Source: Diplonema japonicum (Eukaryota; Euglenozoa; Diplonemea; Diplonemida; Diplonemidae). Taken from it: DNA of 64,000 nucleotides. A program made the translations under genes and the position numbers. The number at the start of each line of letters is the position of its first letter. Position 1 is the stretch's first letter. Below, piece after piece: positions 1 through 9,292 of the stretch. The DNA lies in contig OZ025705.1 of NCBI GenBank assembly GCA_964019335.1, forward strand, positions 372,001-436,000. Direction: 5' to 3'. The notes below the pieces were generated by a model. It was not told the DNA's origin and made no database searches. It saw only the letters and a list, made by a program, of their open reading frames with translations.

Positions 1-15
1 AGAGCGCAGCATCAT
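1..15 (-). CDS. AA10 LPMO, third copy, only the first codons inside the window (partial)
   Basis: The first 15 bases are the reverse complement of the start of an AA10 LPMO reading frame: two adjacent ATG codons and then Leu-Arg-Ser. They match the start of the complete LPMO at 2511-3419 and of the copy at 50075-50899. The next ~170 bases also match the 5' flanks of those two genes. The rest of the gene lies left of the window, so its integrity cannot be judged. Confidence 0.75.
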
Positions 16-712
16 TTCTTTGTTGTTGTTTTTTTTTTCTTAAAGTGTTTTGGGGTTACAAAAACCTGTGTGCGTTGAGGTGGATAGGAAAGGAGAAGGA
101 ATAAAAGGAAATAAAGAAGCCCCTCCCTCAATTCTGTACCAAAGCAAAGGAGCAAAATACAGAAAGGGGGTGAGTGAAGAAAAAAAGAGAACAACATCTT
201 CAACATCAGCAGCTTTTTATTTTATTTTTTTTCGGACAAGAACTGTAGCAAATGGCAAAGAGGAGAAGGGGAAGAAGAAAAAGTTGGTGGTTGATGCACA
301 CCAACCAAGTTAGGGAGAAGCCAAAAGCAAAAGCAAAAACAAAAACAAAAGGAGTATGCTGCACACCTTGGAGGAAGAAATAACTATTTCAAAAAAAAGA
401 AGAAGAAACCCCATTGATCTTCCAGGATAGCCTGTGGAAGTATGGAACCAAATGAAATGAAATGAAGGCCCTCCAGCGCACACACATATCGGAAAAAAAT
501 AAGAAAATCAAAAAACAGAGAGAAAGTTTCAGTGTGCATGGGGGTGCTTACTGTTGTAGAAAAGAAAGAAAGGAAGGAAAAAACCCCCAACAAAGATAGT
601 GGGGAAGAACTTGGTGTTTTTGAGATTTAAGATTTAGTGACTCATCGGAAATTTAAACATCACACAAAAGAGAAGCGAAAAAGAAGTGTTTTATTTTTCT
701 TTTTTTTTCATT
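16..712. other. Intergenic: LPMO 5' flank, then A-rich DNA
   Basis: Bases 16 to about 185 are homologous to the 5' flanks of the LPMO copies at 3420-3590 and 50900-51095. Homology then stops and the sequence becomes A/G-rich and unique up to the end of the GST gene. No coding signal was seen on either strand. Confidence 0.6.
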
Positions 713-1459
713 TTATTGTTTGAGGAGGATGTCAGAGCAGCCCTGCTGCTTGCAGACCTCTTCCAGATTGGAGGCGTTGCTCTCGCAGGAGAGACCCTTT
801 GCATGCATCCTGCCCAGAACAGTCGACTCGGAGAGGTAGAAGTTCGCGAAGGGTGTCATGAAGTCCTCGGAGATGCTCTTCTCGCAGAGCCCCGTCTTCA
901 TGAGGGCTGCCCGCCAGTTTTGCACCTTCGGGTAGCCGTGAGCAAAGTCGTAGCCGGTCTTCTCCTTGATGATCTGTGTTCGGTGCAGCAAAGGAAGCCA
1001 GGTCATGTCCACTGTGCTCACGGTGTCGCTGTTGAAGAACTCCGCCCCCCCAAGCACCTTCTCCACCTTCGCAAAGGCCGTCGCTATCTTCATCGTCCGC
1101 TCCCTCAACGTCTCCCCGTCACTGCTGGACTGCGCCCCGCACTGCGGCATGTAGTTCTTGCTCCCGAGGTACCCCCAAGCCCTGTTCTGCGCCCTCTGCA
1201 CGAGGCTCAGGTCCGGCTGCAGGGCAGGGTAAGCCTCCTCGATGTACTCCGCGATCGCCTCCGACTCGAACAGCACCTCCTCCTTCTCAGTCACAAGCAG
1301 CGGCACCTGCCCGTTGGGCGAGATGTCCAAAAACCACTGCGGCTTCTCCTTCAGGTTGATGTACTCCACAACGTAAGGGGTCTTCTTCGCCTCCAGCAGG
1401 GCCGTGATCCGCTGAACGAAGGGGCAGATCTTGAAGCTGATCACTTTTAACACCGGCAT
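713..1459 (-). CDS. Glutathione S-transferase, omega/thioltransferase-like
   Basis: A 248-residue cytosolic protein without a signal peptide. The N-terminal thioredoxin-like domain (about residues 1-80) has the I-C-P-F-V-Q-R motif at residues 11-17, whose Cys is the usual catalytic residue of omega-type GSTs and related thiol transferases. It also has the glutathione-site elements N-G-Q-V-P-L-L and E-S-E-A-I-A. An all-helical C-terminal domain follows. Expected activity is glutathione- or trypanothione-dependent thiol transfer or reduction; the substrate is unknown. The ATG at 1459 is the only start upstream of the conserved strand and is preceded on the coding strand by an A-rich leader. The gene lies between two LPMO copies. 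Class is inferred from the Cys motif alone; GST fold is secure. Confidence 0.88.
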   Translation of the reverse strand: MPVLKVISFKICPFVQRITALLEAKKTPYVVEYINLKEKPQWFLDISPNGQVPLLVTEKEEVLFESEAIAEYIEEAYPALQPDLSLVQRAQNRAWGYLGSKNYMPQCGAQSSSDGETLRERTMKIATAFAKVEKVLGGAEFFNSDTVSTVDMTWLPLLHRTQIIKEKTGYDFAHGYPKVQNWRAALMKTGLCEKSISEDFMTPFANFYLSESTVLGRMHAKGLSCESNASNLEEVCKQQGCSDILLKQ

Positions 1460-2510
1460 TTTGCTTTTTTGTTTTTCTCTCTTTTTCTTTTTTTTTTTTT
1501 ATGGTGGTCTACTTTAAAGAACGTTTCCCATTAGGATATAGAAAATATTTTTAAAAAAAAGAACAAAAAGATTTTTCTCTTTTTCCTTCCCCCTTCCTGT
1601 CCCTGACGGCGCCAAAGGATATTCAACGGCCTGAGAGGTCGTCCGAAGGTTCAGAAGGGGGAAAGGAGAAAGGGAGAGAGGGAGGGAAAGTTTAAAAAAG
1701 TCGATGCAAACTCCGCGCGAGAGCCGCAGGCCAAAAAAAAAAAAGAAAAAAGAAAAAAAGAAAGAAAGAAAGAATAAGAAAAGTCGGAGTGTATATTTTC
1801 TTAGAAAAGGGGGCCTTCTTGTCGAGTGCATGCTAGTCACACCACAAAAAAAAAAAGGTCTGTTTTTTTTTTTTTTTTTTTCATTTTTCAAAAATAGAAA
1901 AAAAGCCGCCATTTCCACGTAAAAACGATTTTCGCCTTTCATAAAAGGAAGCAGGGAAGACAGACAGAGGCAACAACCCGTTGCCGTCTGTTGTCGTGTT
2001 GAGGAAGAAAGAAATTGAAAACAAAAAAAGATAATAAAAGAAAAGAGAATTAAAAAAAAAAAAAAAAAAAAGCAATCGAGGGAGAAGAATATCAGAGGGG
2101 GGGGGGGGGGGGGGGGTTGAGCAAAAGACGATTGTCACAAAAGGGAAAAGAGAAAGGGTCACACATCATGGGTGAGAGAGAAAAAAAAGAAGGGAAGCCA
2201 AAAAAATAAAATAAAATAAAAGAAAGTGATGAAGGAAAGCAGCTGTCCCCTGGGAATACGGGTCCACAGGGAGGAGAACACAGACATGTTGCGTAGCGAA
2301 AGACAAAGGCGTGACTCAGAGTCACGAAAGGTCACCCTCGCCTCACATTGCTGTGCCTCTTCAGATGGTGTGGTTCATTTGTTTTGTTTTATTTATTTTT
2401 TTTGTTTTTCTTTTTAAAAAACTTTTGGCTTGTCATCCTTCATTTTTTTTTTCTTCTCATTTCTTCAATCCTCGTTTCATTTTAACATTTTTAGTTTTTT
2501 TTTTTCTCCA
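1460..2510. repeat. Intergenic DNA, left part of duplicated segment A
   Basis: From about 1576 onward this stretch matches 49124-49983 almost base for base, apart from homopolymer length changes and a small insertion near 1690-1760. It contains long A, T and G runs, including a G run at about 2095-2116. It lies downstream of the LPMO stop codon. No gene is seen. Confidence 0.8.
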
Positions 2511-3419
2511 TCACCCGATGAGCTTGCACTGAGAGGCGACGTCGCACTTCACCCTGCACTGGGCGTACCACTGGCTCTGCTGGTAGCAACGGCTCGGTGC
2601 CTCACAGCAAGAGGGTGACGACAGGCAGCTTCCCCACTCCGCAATCTTGGGACCAGAGCAGGTGCCCGCAGGAGAAGGCGGGTTCGTGGGGACAGGTGTG
2701 GGAACAGGGGTCGACACGGGAACAGTGGACCCACCTGCTGGGGTGGGTGTGGGTGTGGGGGTGGGTGCAGGTGTGGGAACAGGTGTCGCGGTGGTGGTAC
2801 TGCCACCGTTTCCATTGCCGCTGCTGCTGCTGCCACCACCAAAGTTGTTGCTGGCACCGTTGAAGTCAAGGTCGATGGCGTTGTAGAAGCTGGCAGAGGT
2901 GTCACCGACATCCCAGACTGCAAGGACCACGTGGTAGCCGCTCCTGGTCGGGACCGTGCAGGAGTGGGTCACCCCAGAGAGAGGAGGCTGCTGCATCTCC
3001 CCGTCCACCGTGCAGAAGGGGGTCCCCTCCAAGGTCTCCCTCCCGAGAGGGTCCACCCCGTTCCACCCTTCCTTCGTGATGAAGTACCTCCAGTCCCGCG
3101 TCACGTGGTTCGCCCTGAAGGCCCACGTGAAGTCCATCGCCCCGCTGCTCACAGAGGTCTTCGCCCACCTCGTCGTCGACTGCTCGTTCAGGGGCGCCCA
3201 GTTGTCCTTCCCAGCAGCAGCCACCGTCCCGTCCGCAGGGCCTGTCTCGGGGTACCGGTCCTCCCCCTCCACGCTCTGCGGCTCGTACTGCACCGCCCCG
3301 CAGTTCGTGTTCCTCTTCTGGTTGCACGACCAGCTCCTCGACGACGGGGTCACCACGTAGCCGTGCCCCTGCGCTGAGGCGAACAGGGCGGTCACGCAGA
3401 CAACAGAGCGCAGCATCAT
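2511..3419 (-). CDS. Secreted AA10-family lytic polysaccharide monooxygenase with CBM1-like tail (copy A)
   Basis: A 302-residue secreted copper enzyme that oxidatively cleaves chitin or cellulose. A signal peptide (about residues 1-18) ends before H-G-Y-V-V-T-P, which leaves the obligatory N-terminal His of the copper His-brace. The second His lies in R-A-N-H-V-T. Other AA10 hallmarks are N-T-N-C-G-A, Y-E-P-Q-S-V-E-G, the R-Y-F-I-T-K-E-G-W segment, P-F-C, and S-G-Y-H-V-V-L-A-V-W-D. The catalytic domain (to about 205) is followed by a Ser/Gly/Asn and Thr-Pro-rich linker and a Cys-rich end (about 253-302, W-G-S-C...C-C...S-R-C-Y...Y-A-Q-C) resembling a fungal-type CBM1. The start was placed at the double ATG directly before the signal peptide, not at the longer upstream frame. 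AA10 is mainly bacterial, so transfer is possible. It lies in the duplicated segment. Confidence 0.94.
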   Translation of the reverse strand: MMLRSVVCVTALFASAQGHGYVVTPSSRSWSCNQKRNTNCGAVQYEPQSVEGEDRYPETGPADGTVAAAGKDNWAPLNEQSTTRWAKTSVSSGAMDFTWAFRANHVTRDWRYFITKEGWNGVDPLGRETLEGTPFCTVDGEMQQPPLSGVTHSCTVPTRSGYHVVLAVWDVGDTSASFYNAIDLDFNGASNNFGGGSSSSGNGNGGSTTTATPVPTPAPTPTPTPTPAGGSTVPVSTPVPTPVPTNPPSPAGTCSGPKIAEWGSCLSSPSCCEAPSRCYQQSQWYAQCRVKCDVASQCKLIG

Positions 3420-3967
3420 TTCTTTGTTTTGTTTTGTTTTAAAACGTGTTTTGGGGTTACAAAAACCTGTGTGCGTTGAGAGGTGGTTAGGAAAGGAGAA
3501 GGGAAAAAAAGGAAATAAAGAAGCCCCTCCCTCAACTCTGCACCAAAGCAACAGGGGCAAAATACAGAAAGGGGGTGAGTAAAAAAGAAAAAAAGAGAAA
3601 GATACGAGAAGAAGAGGGAAGGAAAAAGAGTGGGAAAAGGGCATTGCAACCTCTAGTTCCAGCTTGCATCCTTCTTCTCCCTTCCAACTCTTGTTTTCTT
3701 TCGGGCACAATTTGCACCCTTCAGTGTCCTTGGCAGAGTCTTTAAGAAAGAGACTGAGAAACGATCGCATAAAAGGAAAAGATAAAAAAGAGAGGAAGAT
3801 GGTATCGCGCGGTTGGGTAGTACTGTTTTCTTTTTTTTTTTTTTTTTTTGTTTCTTTCTTTTTCTTTCTTTCTAAAAAGAAGAAGGGTCATGAGGTTAGG
3901 TATTTTTTTTAGTACATTATCCCCTTCTTTTTTTTTTTTTTTTTTTAAGTCTGTCATCTCCTCACCC
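3420..3967. repeat. Intergenic DNA of duplicated segment A between dirigent-like gene and LPMO
   Basis: Matches 50900-51448, including the leader upstream of the LPMO start. Differences are mainly in homopolymer length. It presumably contains the trans-splice acceptor and 5' leader of the LPMO mRNA; no single acceptor can be fixed by eye. Confidence 0.7.
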
Positions 3968-4537
3968 CTAGTTCCCACTCCATCCAGAGTAACCGGCCTT
4001 GGGGAGGGTGATGTCGAGCTCCTGCCTGAAGAGGATGCCGGTGTTGTCAGTCTGGGGTTCAGGGGTGGTGGCGAGGACCCCCTTGGCCCCCTTGAAGTCG
4101 CCAGTCCCGCCAATGATGGAGACGTACGAGGTGTGCATGTCGGACTCCCTCCCCGAGACCTGGAGGGTCCCCTCGTAGCCAGACTCCTCGTAGAAGGTGA
4201 GGGTCCAGGTGCACTGGCCCCAGTTGTTCTCCGGGTCGTCGGGGAGGCTCGGGTGGTCCTTCCCGCTCCAGTCGGGCTTCCCGGGGTCCGTCCTGATGCA
4301 GTACCCAGCGTTCCGACCGATCACCGACTTGCACGAGTCGTCCGCCAGAAGCTTCTGGTCGAACACGAAGATGTCCCCAGGGGAGTCCAGCCCGTCCTCC
4401 ACGTCGGCGCTCTGCCTGATCCCCCCGTCGGGGCGCCCGTCAGCGAACGTCGTGAACTCGATGTGGCGGCGGTGCCATCCAACGAAGCCCTGCGCCGTTC
4501 CCGCCAGCATCAACACCATCAGAGAGGCCTTCGACAT
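3968..4537 (-). CDS. Secreted dirigent/allene-oxide-cyclase-barrel-like protein (copy A)
   Basis: A 189-residue protein with a short hydrophobic N-terminus (M-S-K-A-S-L-M-V-L-M-L-A-G-T-A-Q-G) that looks like a signal peptide. The body has the pattern of the dirigent/allene oxide cyclase barrel superfamily: S-P-G-D-I-F-V-F-D, V-I-G-R-N-A-G-Y-C, Q-C-T-W-T-L-T-F, G-T-L-Q-V-S-G and I-I-G-G-T-G-D-F-K-G-A-K-G. Enzymatic function is not established; members include coupling-directing proteins and cyclases. The predicted protein appears identical to that of 51449-52018, as expected from a recent segmental duplication. It sits directly upstream (in transcription) of the LPMO and may be co-transcribed with it. 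Confidence 0.65.
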   Translation of the reverse strand: MSKASLMVLMLAGTAQGFVGWHRRHIEFTTFADGRPDGGIRQSADVEDGLDSPGDIFVFDQKLLADDSCKSVIGRNAGYCIRTDPGKPDWSGKDHPSLPDDPENNWGQCTWTLTFYEESGYEGTLQVSGRESDMHTSYVSIIGGTGDFKGAKGVLATTPEPQTDNTGILFRQELDITLPKAGYSGWSGN

Positions 4538-5297
4538 TTCTAGAGAGAGTGAGAGAGAGAGAGTGTGTGTGTGTGTGTGTGAAAGAAAAGGTTCCTAATG
4601 TGTCTTTTCTTCCAAGGTGTACACAGGGAAAAGCAGTTGAAAAGAAAAGAGAAGAGAGCAGGAGGGGGGAAAAAAGCCCCACAAGGTTTTACCTTATGTG
4701 TTGTCCCTTAGGTCTTTCTATGTCTGGTTTTTTTTCCCCCTTCGAATTTCGAATTTAAGAAACCACCTCCACTTTTCCCAGTTCATAGAAAGACCGAAAT
4801 GTCTTTCCAGAAGATATCGCATAAAAGAAACAAGAGAATATAAAAAAAGTGGAAAGTCAGAAAACAGAAAAAAAAAGAAAAAAAAAAGAAAAGAAAAGAA
4901 AAGAAAACCTTCGAGAAGGCTTGAGATCGCACAGCAGAAATAAAGAGTGGAGCACTTTCCCTCCTTGCTGAAAAAAAGAAAAAGAAAAAACGAAAAGGGG
5001 GGAAGGAAAAAAAAAAGGAACAAAGACCTCGGGTTTAACACAGGGCAAGACGCCACTGCGCCGAAGATTCAATTGGTCTTTTTGCTATTATTTTTTTTTC
5101 TCTCTTTTTTTCCCCCCCTCCCTCCTTTTCTTTTTTTTTTCTTCTTTTTTTTTCTTTCAATTTGCTCCAGAAGGGGAAGACGAGCTATAAGCTTACGCGA
5201 AGAATAGTTAATAGCTAAAATAAAAACAGGGAGGAATTATAAAAAAGAAAAAAATATCAAAAGACTATGGTGAACGCAACTATAATGCACACCATGC
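4538..5297. other. Intergenic DNA with GA/GT microsatellite
   Basis: Begins with a (GA)n(GT)n tract at about 4545-4580. Homology to the second cassette copy ends just after it, near 4598. The remainder is A/T homopolymer-rich. No coding signal. Confidence 0.6.
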
Positions 5298-6908
5298 CTA
5301 ATTGCACGCCCCTGAGGGGTTGTTGGAGCAGGTGCAGTCCTGCTCGGGGCAAACAGCAGGGTCCACAGAATCAGCGAAGTTCCAACCGACGCAGTGGTAG
5401 CAGGTGATGGCATTGAAGGGGTCGTACACCCTCTTCACACCGAGGAGCCTGTTGTAGTTCTCCATGCTGCCCCAGTAGCGCTCCTTCCAGTCGTTCGACG
5501 GGAAGTTGTGCTGCGGCTCGTTCCAGTACACCCAACCGGTCCCCAAGGGGCGGAGCACGGTCTCCCCCCACGAGTCCATGTCCGCCACAATCTGCTGCTT
5601 CTGCTCTACGGTCGCCTCCTCCGCCCACGAGGACACGCACGTCACCTGGATGTCCGCGTTACGCATGGCAGGCGAGATAGACGTCAGGTCCCCAGTCGGG
5701 TCCATCGTCTTCATGGCACCCCCGAGCACCGACGACTGCGTGCAGAACTTCGTGAAGGGCATGGTCTCCGCTTTGGTCACCCATGCCGTCGTGGCGTTGA
5801 TGAGGGCCAGGGCGTCCTCCCCCGACACGGAGTTCGACACCGAGTACTGGTTCCCACCGGGAGGGGGCGACAGGGAGTCCAAAAGGCTGTAGTAGGTGTT
5901 TGTGTTGTTCTGCTGGCAGTTCCCCGGGAGCAGCCCCGGCACGCACCCCGGCAGGCCGGACACCTTCGAGATGTGCTCGTTGCAGTTGTCGCCGTAGCAC
6001 CAGGTCACCATGAACACGGGGTTCCCAGGGATCGCTCCAAGCGTGAGGTAGTAGCCACCCGCCTCCTTCGGTGCCACCGAGATGAAGTTGTGGTAAGCTT
6101 GCATAATGGCGGTCTGGTGCTCCTCGCCCTGCGGGAAGAACACCCCGAGGAAGCTCGTCACCTTCTGCGGTGTGGGGTTCAGTCTGAAGGTCATGCTCAC
6201 GGTGATGCCGTAGGCGGAGCCCCCGCTTCCACGAAGGGACCTGAAGAGCTCGGGGTGATGGTACTCGTTGGCCGTCACCACGATCCCTGACGCCAGCACC
6301 ACCTTCATCTCCACCAGGAGGTCCGCACCGAGCCCGTGCATCCTGCTGAGGTAGCCGTGGCCGCCACCTGTTGCCCACCCGTACGGCCCCACAGTGCTGT
6401 CCCCGCCCGTCGCGATGGCGTACGCCTCGTTTGTCTCAGCCTTCACGTACTCGGAGATCTCGCCGAAGGTCTGCCCGGGGCCCACCCTGATGTGCTTCTC
6501 GTCCCCGAAGTCGAAGATCACCTTCTCGTTGAACTCCGTCATCACGATGTGCACAGCGTTGTCAGCGATGTTCCTGACGTCCATGTGGTGCCCAGTGCTC
6601 AGCACAGAGACGCGCATCCCGTGCCACCTTGCGAAGCGCAGCGACTTCTGGATGTCCCTCACGCAGGTAGGGAACACCATCATCGCGGGCTGCGGGGTGT
6701 TTGTTCTCGTGCTGTACGTGTACGGGGCGTACTCCGAGTCCGTCTTCAGGTGCACCTCCCCGTGGATGTAGTGCTTGAACCATTTGAACTGAGTGGTCGT
6801 TGGCCACCTCCAGTCCCCGGGAAGGCTGTACCTGTAGCCGTCGGAGCCCCAGGCCTCAGTCGGCACGGCGAGGGCCATCAACAGGGCAGCGAATAGCAAG
6901 CTTCTCAT
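5298..6908 (-). CDS. Secreted FAD-linked oxidase, berberine-bridge-enzyme type (AA7-like)
   Basis: A 536-residue flavoprotein with a signal peptide (M-R-S-L-L-F-A-A-L-L-M-A-L-A...). The PCMH-type FAD-binding domain shows V-L-S-T-G-H-H-M-D at about residues 104-112, where a His is usually the covalent FAD site, plus V-G-P-G-Q-T-F-G-E and A-T-G-G-G-H-G-Y. The C-terminal BBE motif is present (E-R-Y-W-G-S-M-E-N-Y-N-R-L, then V-Y-D-P-F-N-A-I-T-C). Such enzymes oxidise sugars, oligosaccharides or alkaloids and release H2O2. Lying next to an AA10 LPMO, an oligosaccharide oxidase role (CAZy AA7) is attractive but inferred. The last ~30 residues are Cys-rich. Length is normal for the family and no intron is apparent. 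Confidence 0.9.
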   Translation of the reverse strand: MRSLLFAALLMALAVPTEAWGSDGYRYSLPGDWRWPTTTQFKWFKHYIHGEVHLKTDSEYAPYTYSTRTNTPQPAMMVFPTCVRDIQKSLRFARWHGMRVSVLSTGHHMDVRNIADNAVHIVMTEFNEKVIFDFGDEKHIRVGPGQTFGEISEYVKAETNEAYAIATGGDSTVGPYGWATGGGHGYLSRMHGLGADLLVEMKVVLASGIVVTANEYHHPELFRSLRGSGGSAYGITVSMTFRLNPTPQKVTSFLGVFFPQGEEHQTAIMQAYHNFISVAPKEAGGYYLTLGAIPGNPVFMVTWCYGDNCNEHISKVSGLPGCVPGLLPGNCQQNNTNTYYSLLDSLSPPPGGNQYSVSNSVSGEDALALINATTAWVTKAETMPFTKFCTQSSVLGGAMKTMDPTGDLTSISPAMRNADIQVTCVSSWAEEATVEQKQQIVADMDSWGETVLRPLGTGWVYWNEPQHNFPSNDWKERYWGSMENYNRLLGVKRVYDPFNAITCYHCVGWNFADSVDPAVCPEQDCTCSNNPSGACN

Positions 6909-7102
6909 GTTGTTTTAATGTAGAACTGAGTGGTGTTGGAACAAATGATAACGAAAGGAATGGAAAAATAAAACGAAAGTTGTGGCTGGGAGATGGTCAC
7001 AAAAAGCGAACAAAAAGTAGAAATGGGTCTGCGAACCGTGTTTTCACAAAAGAAAATCTACCAATTAAAAAAAGGGCTGGCTAGGGGGAAAGGTAATTCT
7101 TC

Positions 7103-7942
7103 TCAGTGGAGATCATCGAACAGGCTACTCCGCGTGATGGTCGTAGGCGGCCTTGCCATGGAGAGTGACTGGAACCCGGCGGAGCCGGTGCTAGTGAGGT
7201 CGTGGATGGCGAAGGCTTCATGGCAGTGCTCCCGGAGCAACGCGAAGACGTCCGTGTCCTGCTGTGGAACCTCACCACCGTCGCACTTCAAAGCATCACA
7301 GGCACGACTATTTGTTGTCTCCTCGCCTAGAATCCTGAGGACGTTGGGATCGATAGGAGCATCACTTTCGCTGTCTGTTTCTTCTCCTTGTTCTATTTCC
7401 TCTTCCTCTTCCTCCACATCGAGCGACATGTTCAGCGCATCCTTCATGAATATAAAGGGAGCTGGTTTTGAACCCGTTTTTTCTTCGTTGTGTTGAGGGC
7501 TGTTATTTCCTTGGTACTCGAAATTTTGAATGGTCCCCTCGAGAAGTGTTGCAGGGTGCTGGTCTCGAGAGTCTTCGATGTTGTATTGATCCCAGCTGTC
7601 GATTCTGTCTTTTGGATCTACTTCAAAAAGCCCTGGAAAGAATGCAGCTTCAAATAACTCATCACCATCGCACCCCTGCCCCATGAACTGTTCCTCAAGG
7701 CTGTTTACAAGTTCACGGGCGTCTGCGAGGCTGAGCGTCCTTAGGTATTCTACGGCTTCCGTTGTGTCGTGGGTTTCATCGCCACACTCCGGTTTCATTG
7801 TTTTCAAAATTATTTCTCGCATCTCGCATAGTCTCTTGCTGTACTGGGGCGTGCCTTTCTTTTTCTTCTTTGTTTTGTCTTTTTTTTTCCCTTTTTTTTT
7901 TTCTTTTTTCTCCTTTACATCGTGAGGGCCTGGCGGGTTCAT
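7103..7942 (-). CDS. Hypothetical acidic protein with Lys-rich N-terminus
   Basis: A 279-residue frame not recognised as any family. Residues 9-30 are almost pure Lys/Glu. Because other genes here contain short A-rich introns, this stretch could instead be an unrecognised intron starting at the GTAAAG after codon 8, though the donor does not fit the GTAT pattern. The rest has a helical part (about 35-95), an E-rich acidic run (about 175-195) and a disordered Ser/Thr-rich tail ending F-D-D-L-H. No signal peptide or membrane segment. Complexity and codon use suggest a real gene; function unknown. Confidence 0.6.
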   Translation of the reverse strand: MNPPGPHDVKEKKEKKKGKKKDKTKKKKKGTPQYSKRLCEMREIILKTMKPECGDETHDTTEAVEYLRTLSLADARELVNSLEEQFMGQGCDGDELFEAAFFPGLFEVDPKDRIDSWDQYNIEDSRDQHPATLLEGTIQNFEYQGNNSPQHNEEKTGSKPAPFIFMKDALNMSLDVEEEEEEIEQGEETDSESDAPIDPNVLRILGEETTNSRACDALKCDGGEVPQQDTDVFALLREHCHEAFAIHDLTSTGSAGFQSLSMARPPTTITRSSLFDDLH

Positions 7943-8521
7943 ACTTTTACCCCTCCTTTTTGTGTTTTTTTTTTTTTTTTAAATGCAAACGGACGATAAA
8001 AAAATGGGAAAATTGAAGAAGAAAGGAACAAAATGAAGGGGGAGAAGAAAAAAAAAGAGAAAAAAAAATCACCCCTCCCAGTACAGAGGCGCTGGAAGGG
8101 AGGGAAGGTGTGGCACACTTCCCTCATTGAAAGGTTGAAACAAAAAAAAGGGGGGGGGGAGAAGAAAAGAAGAGAAGAAAAAAAGGAAACCGTAGAAAGG
8201 GGGGCAGAGACTTTTTTTTAATTCCTTTAGAACAGGGTCATAAAGGGATTTTTATAAAGGAAAAAGATCAGAGAACTGGACAGAACGAGAAAAAGAAAAC
8301 AGATGAAAACACTCCACACGTGAAAAGTCCAGCAAACGATACCCCCTTTTTTTGACCCACCTCCTTCTTTATTTTATTTTATATTTTTTTTTTGAATCTT
8401 ATCCCATATCCCCACTACGATAAAAACAATATCTAGGGGTTCCTTTTTTTTCCCCTCCCTCTTTTTTCATTCAAAAACGTTAGTACAAAAAAAAAAAAAA
8501 AAAAAAAGCCCTCCCATACTG
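7943..8521. other. Intergenic homopolymer-rich DNA
   Basis: Alternating A, T and G runs and short unique patches. No reading frame of normal complexity on either strand. Confidence 0.6.
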
Positions 8522-9292
8522 CTAGTGGTGGTATTGGTGGAGGTACAAATTCCAGAGGTTATTGAAGATGAAGGCGAAACCTTTGTTGTTGGGATGGATG
8601 CAGTTGAGCTGCATGTCCTGGTTGGGAGAGAATTTTGCAAGGTCGGGGTGCCCAAGGGAGGCGTTTGGGTCACCTGCACCTGCCTGGATGGAGCCAAGGA
8701 GGTTCACGGCATCTACATAGGTGTGGGTCTTCTGAAGGTTTTCCCACACACCCTGAAGAGCGAGGAACTCAGTGTTGAAGCAAGTGATGTTGCCGTTGCA
8801 GTGGGGGTACAGCGCGTGGGGCACGAGGTCGCAGATCCCATTGCCAACCCCACAGCCAAGGATGTCGTAGCCAAAGCCGACAACGCGGACCTTGGGGTTT
8901 GTCTCGTTGATGGCCTGAAGAATCTTGTTCATGTTGGGGGTCACGTACTCAACCATCTTCTGTGTGCAGTGTGTGGTGCTGCCCCCCTCCAGAGCGCACC
9001 CAGGCAGCTTGTTCTTCGCGTCATTCCCCATCAGAGTCAACCACACCACCTGTGTGTCTGGCTTGGATACCGCCTTCTTCAACCTGTCCATGTACCTCTC
9101 CCCGATCCAGTCTTTGGTCGTAGCGCCGGACACCGCTATGTCCTCCACCGTGAGCTGGCTCCCTTTCTCCTTGAGCATGTCGAGGAACGCCTTGTGCCCC
9201 TCGGTGCCCCAGGAGTCCCCGATGATCACCACGTCCTCAGCCTTGCAGGTGGCCACTAGAAGTGCCGCGCATAGAACACGGGAGAGAGACAT
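8522..9292 (-). CDS. Secreted SGNH/GDSL-type hydrolase
   Basis: A 256-residue protein with a signal peptide (M-S-L-S-R-V-L-C-A-A-L-L-V-A-T-C-K-A). SGNH blocks in order: V-V-I-I-G-D-S-W-G (catalytic Ser of block I), A-V-S-G-A-T-T (block II Gly), L-T-L-M-G-N-D (block III Asn) and the C-terminal N-C-I-H-P-N-N-K-G-F (catalytic His). Typical activities are ester hydrolysis of acylated carbohydrates or lipids; the substrate cannot be read from sequence. It ends in L-Y-L-H-Q-Y-H-H. The start is followed at once by the signal peptide. It lies among other secreted enzymes. Confidence 0.87.
   Translation of the reverse strand: MSLSRVLCAALLVATCKAEDVVIIGDSWGTEGHKAFLDMLKEKGSQLTVEDIAVSGATTKDWIGERYMDRLKKAVSKPDTQVVWLTLMGNDAKNKLPGCALEGGSTTHCTQKMVEYVTPNMNKILQAINETNPKVRVVGFGYDILGCGVGNGICDLVPHALYPHCNGNITCFNTEFLALQGVWENLQKTHTYVDAVNLLGSIQAGAGDPNASLGHPDLAKFSPNQDMQLNCIHPNNKGFAFIFNNLWNLYLHQYHH

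Noticed and set aside
4549-4580. (GA)n(GT)n tract as a promoter element
   Set aside because: It is an ordinary microsatellite present in both duplicated copies; no evidence ties it to initiation in a polycistronic cluster.
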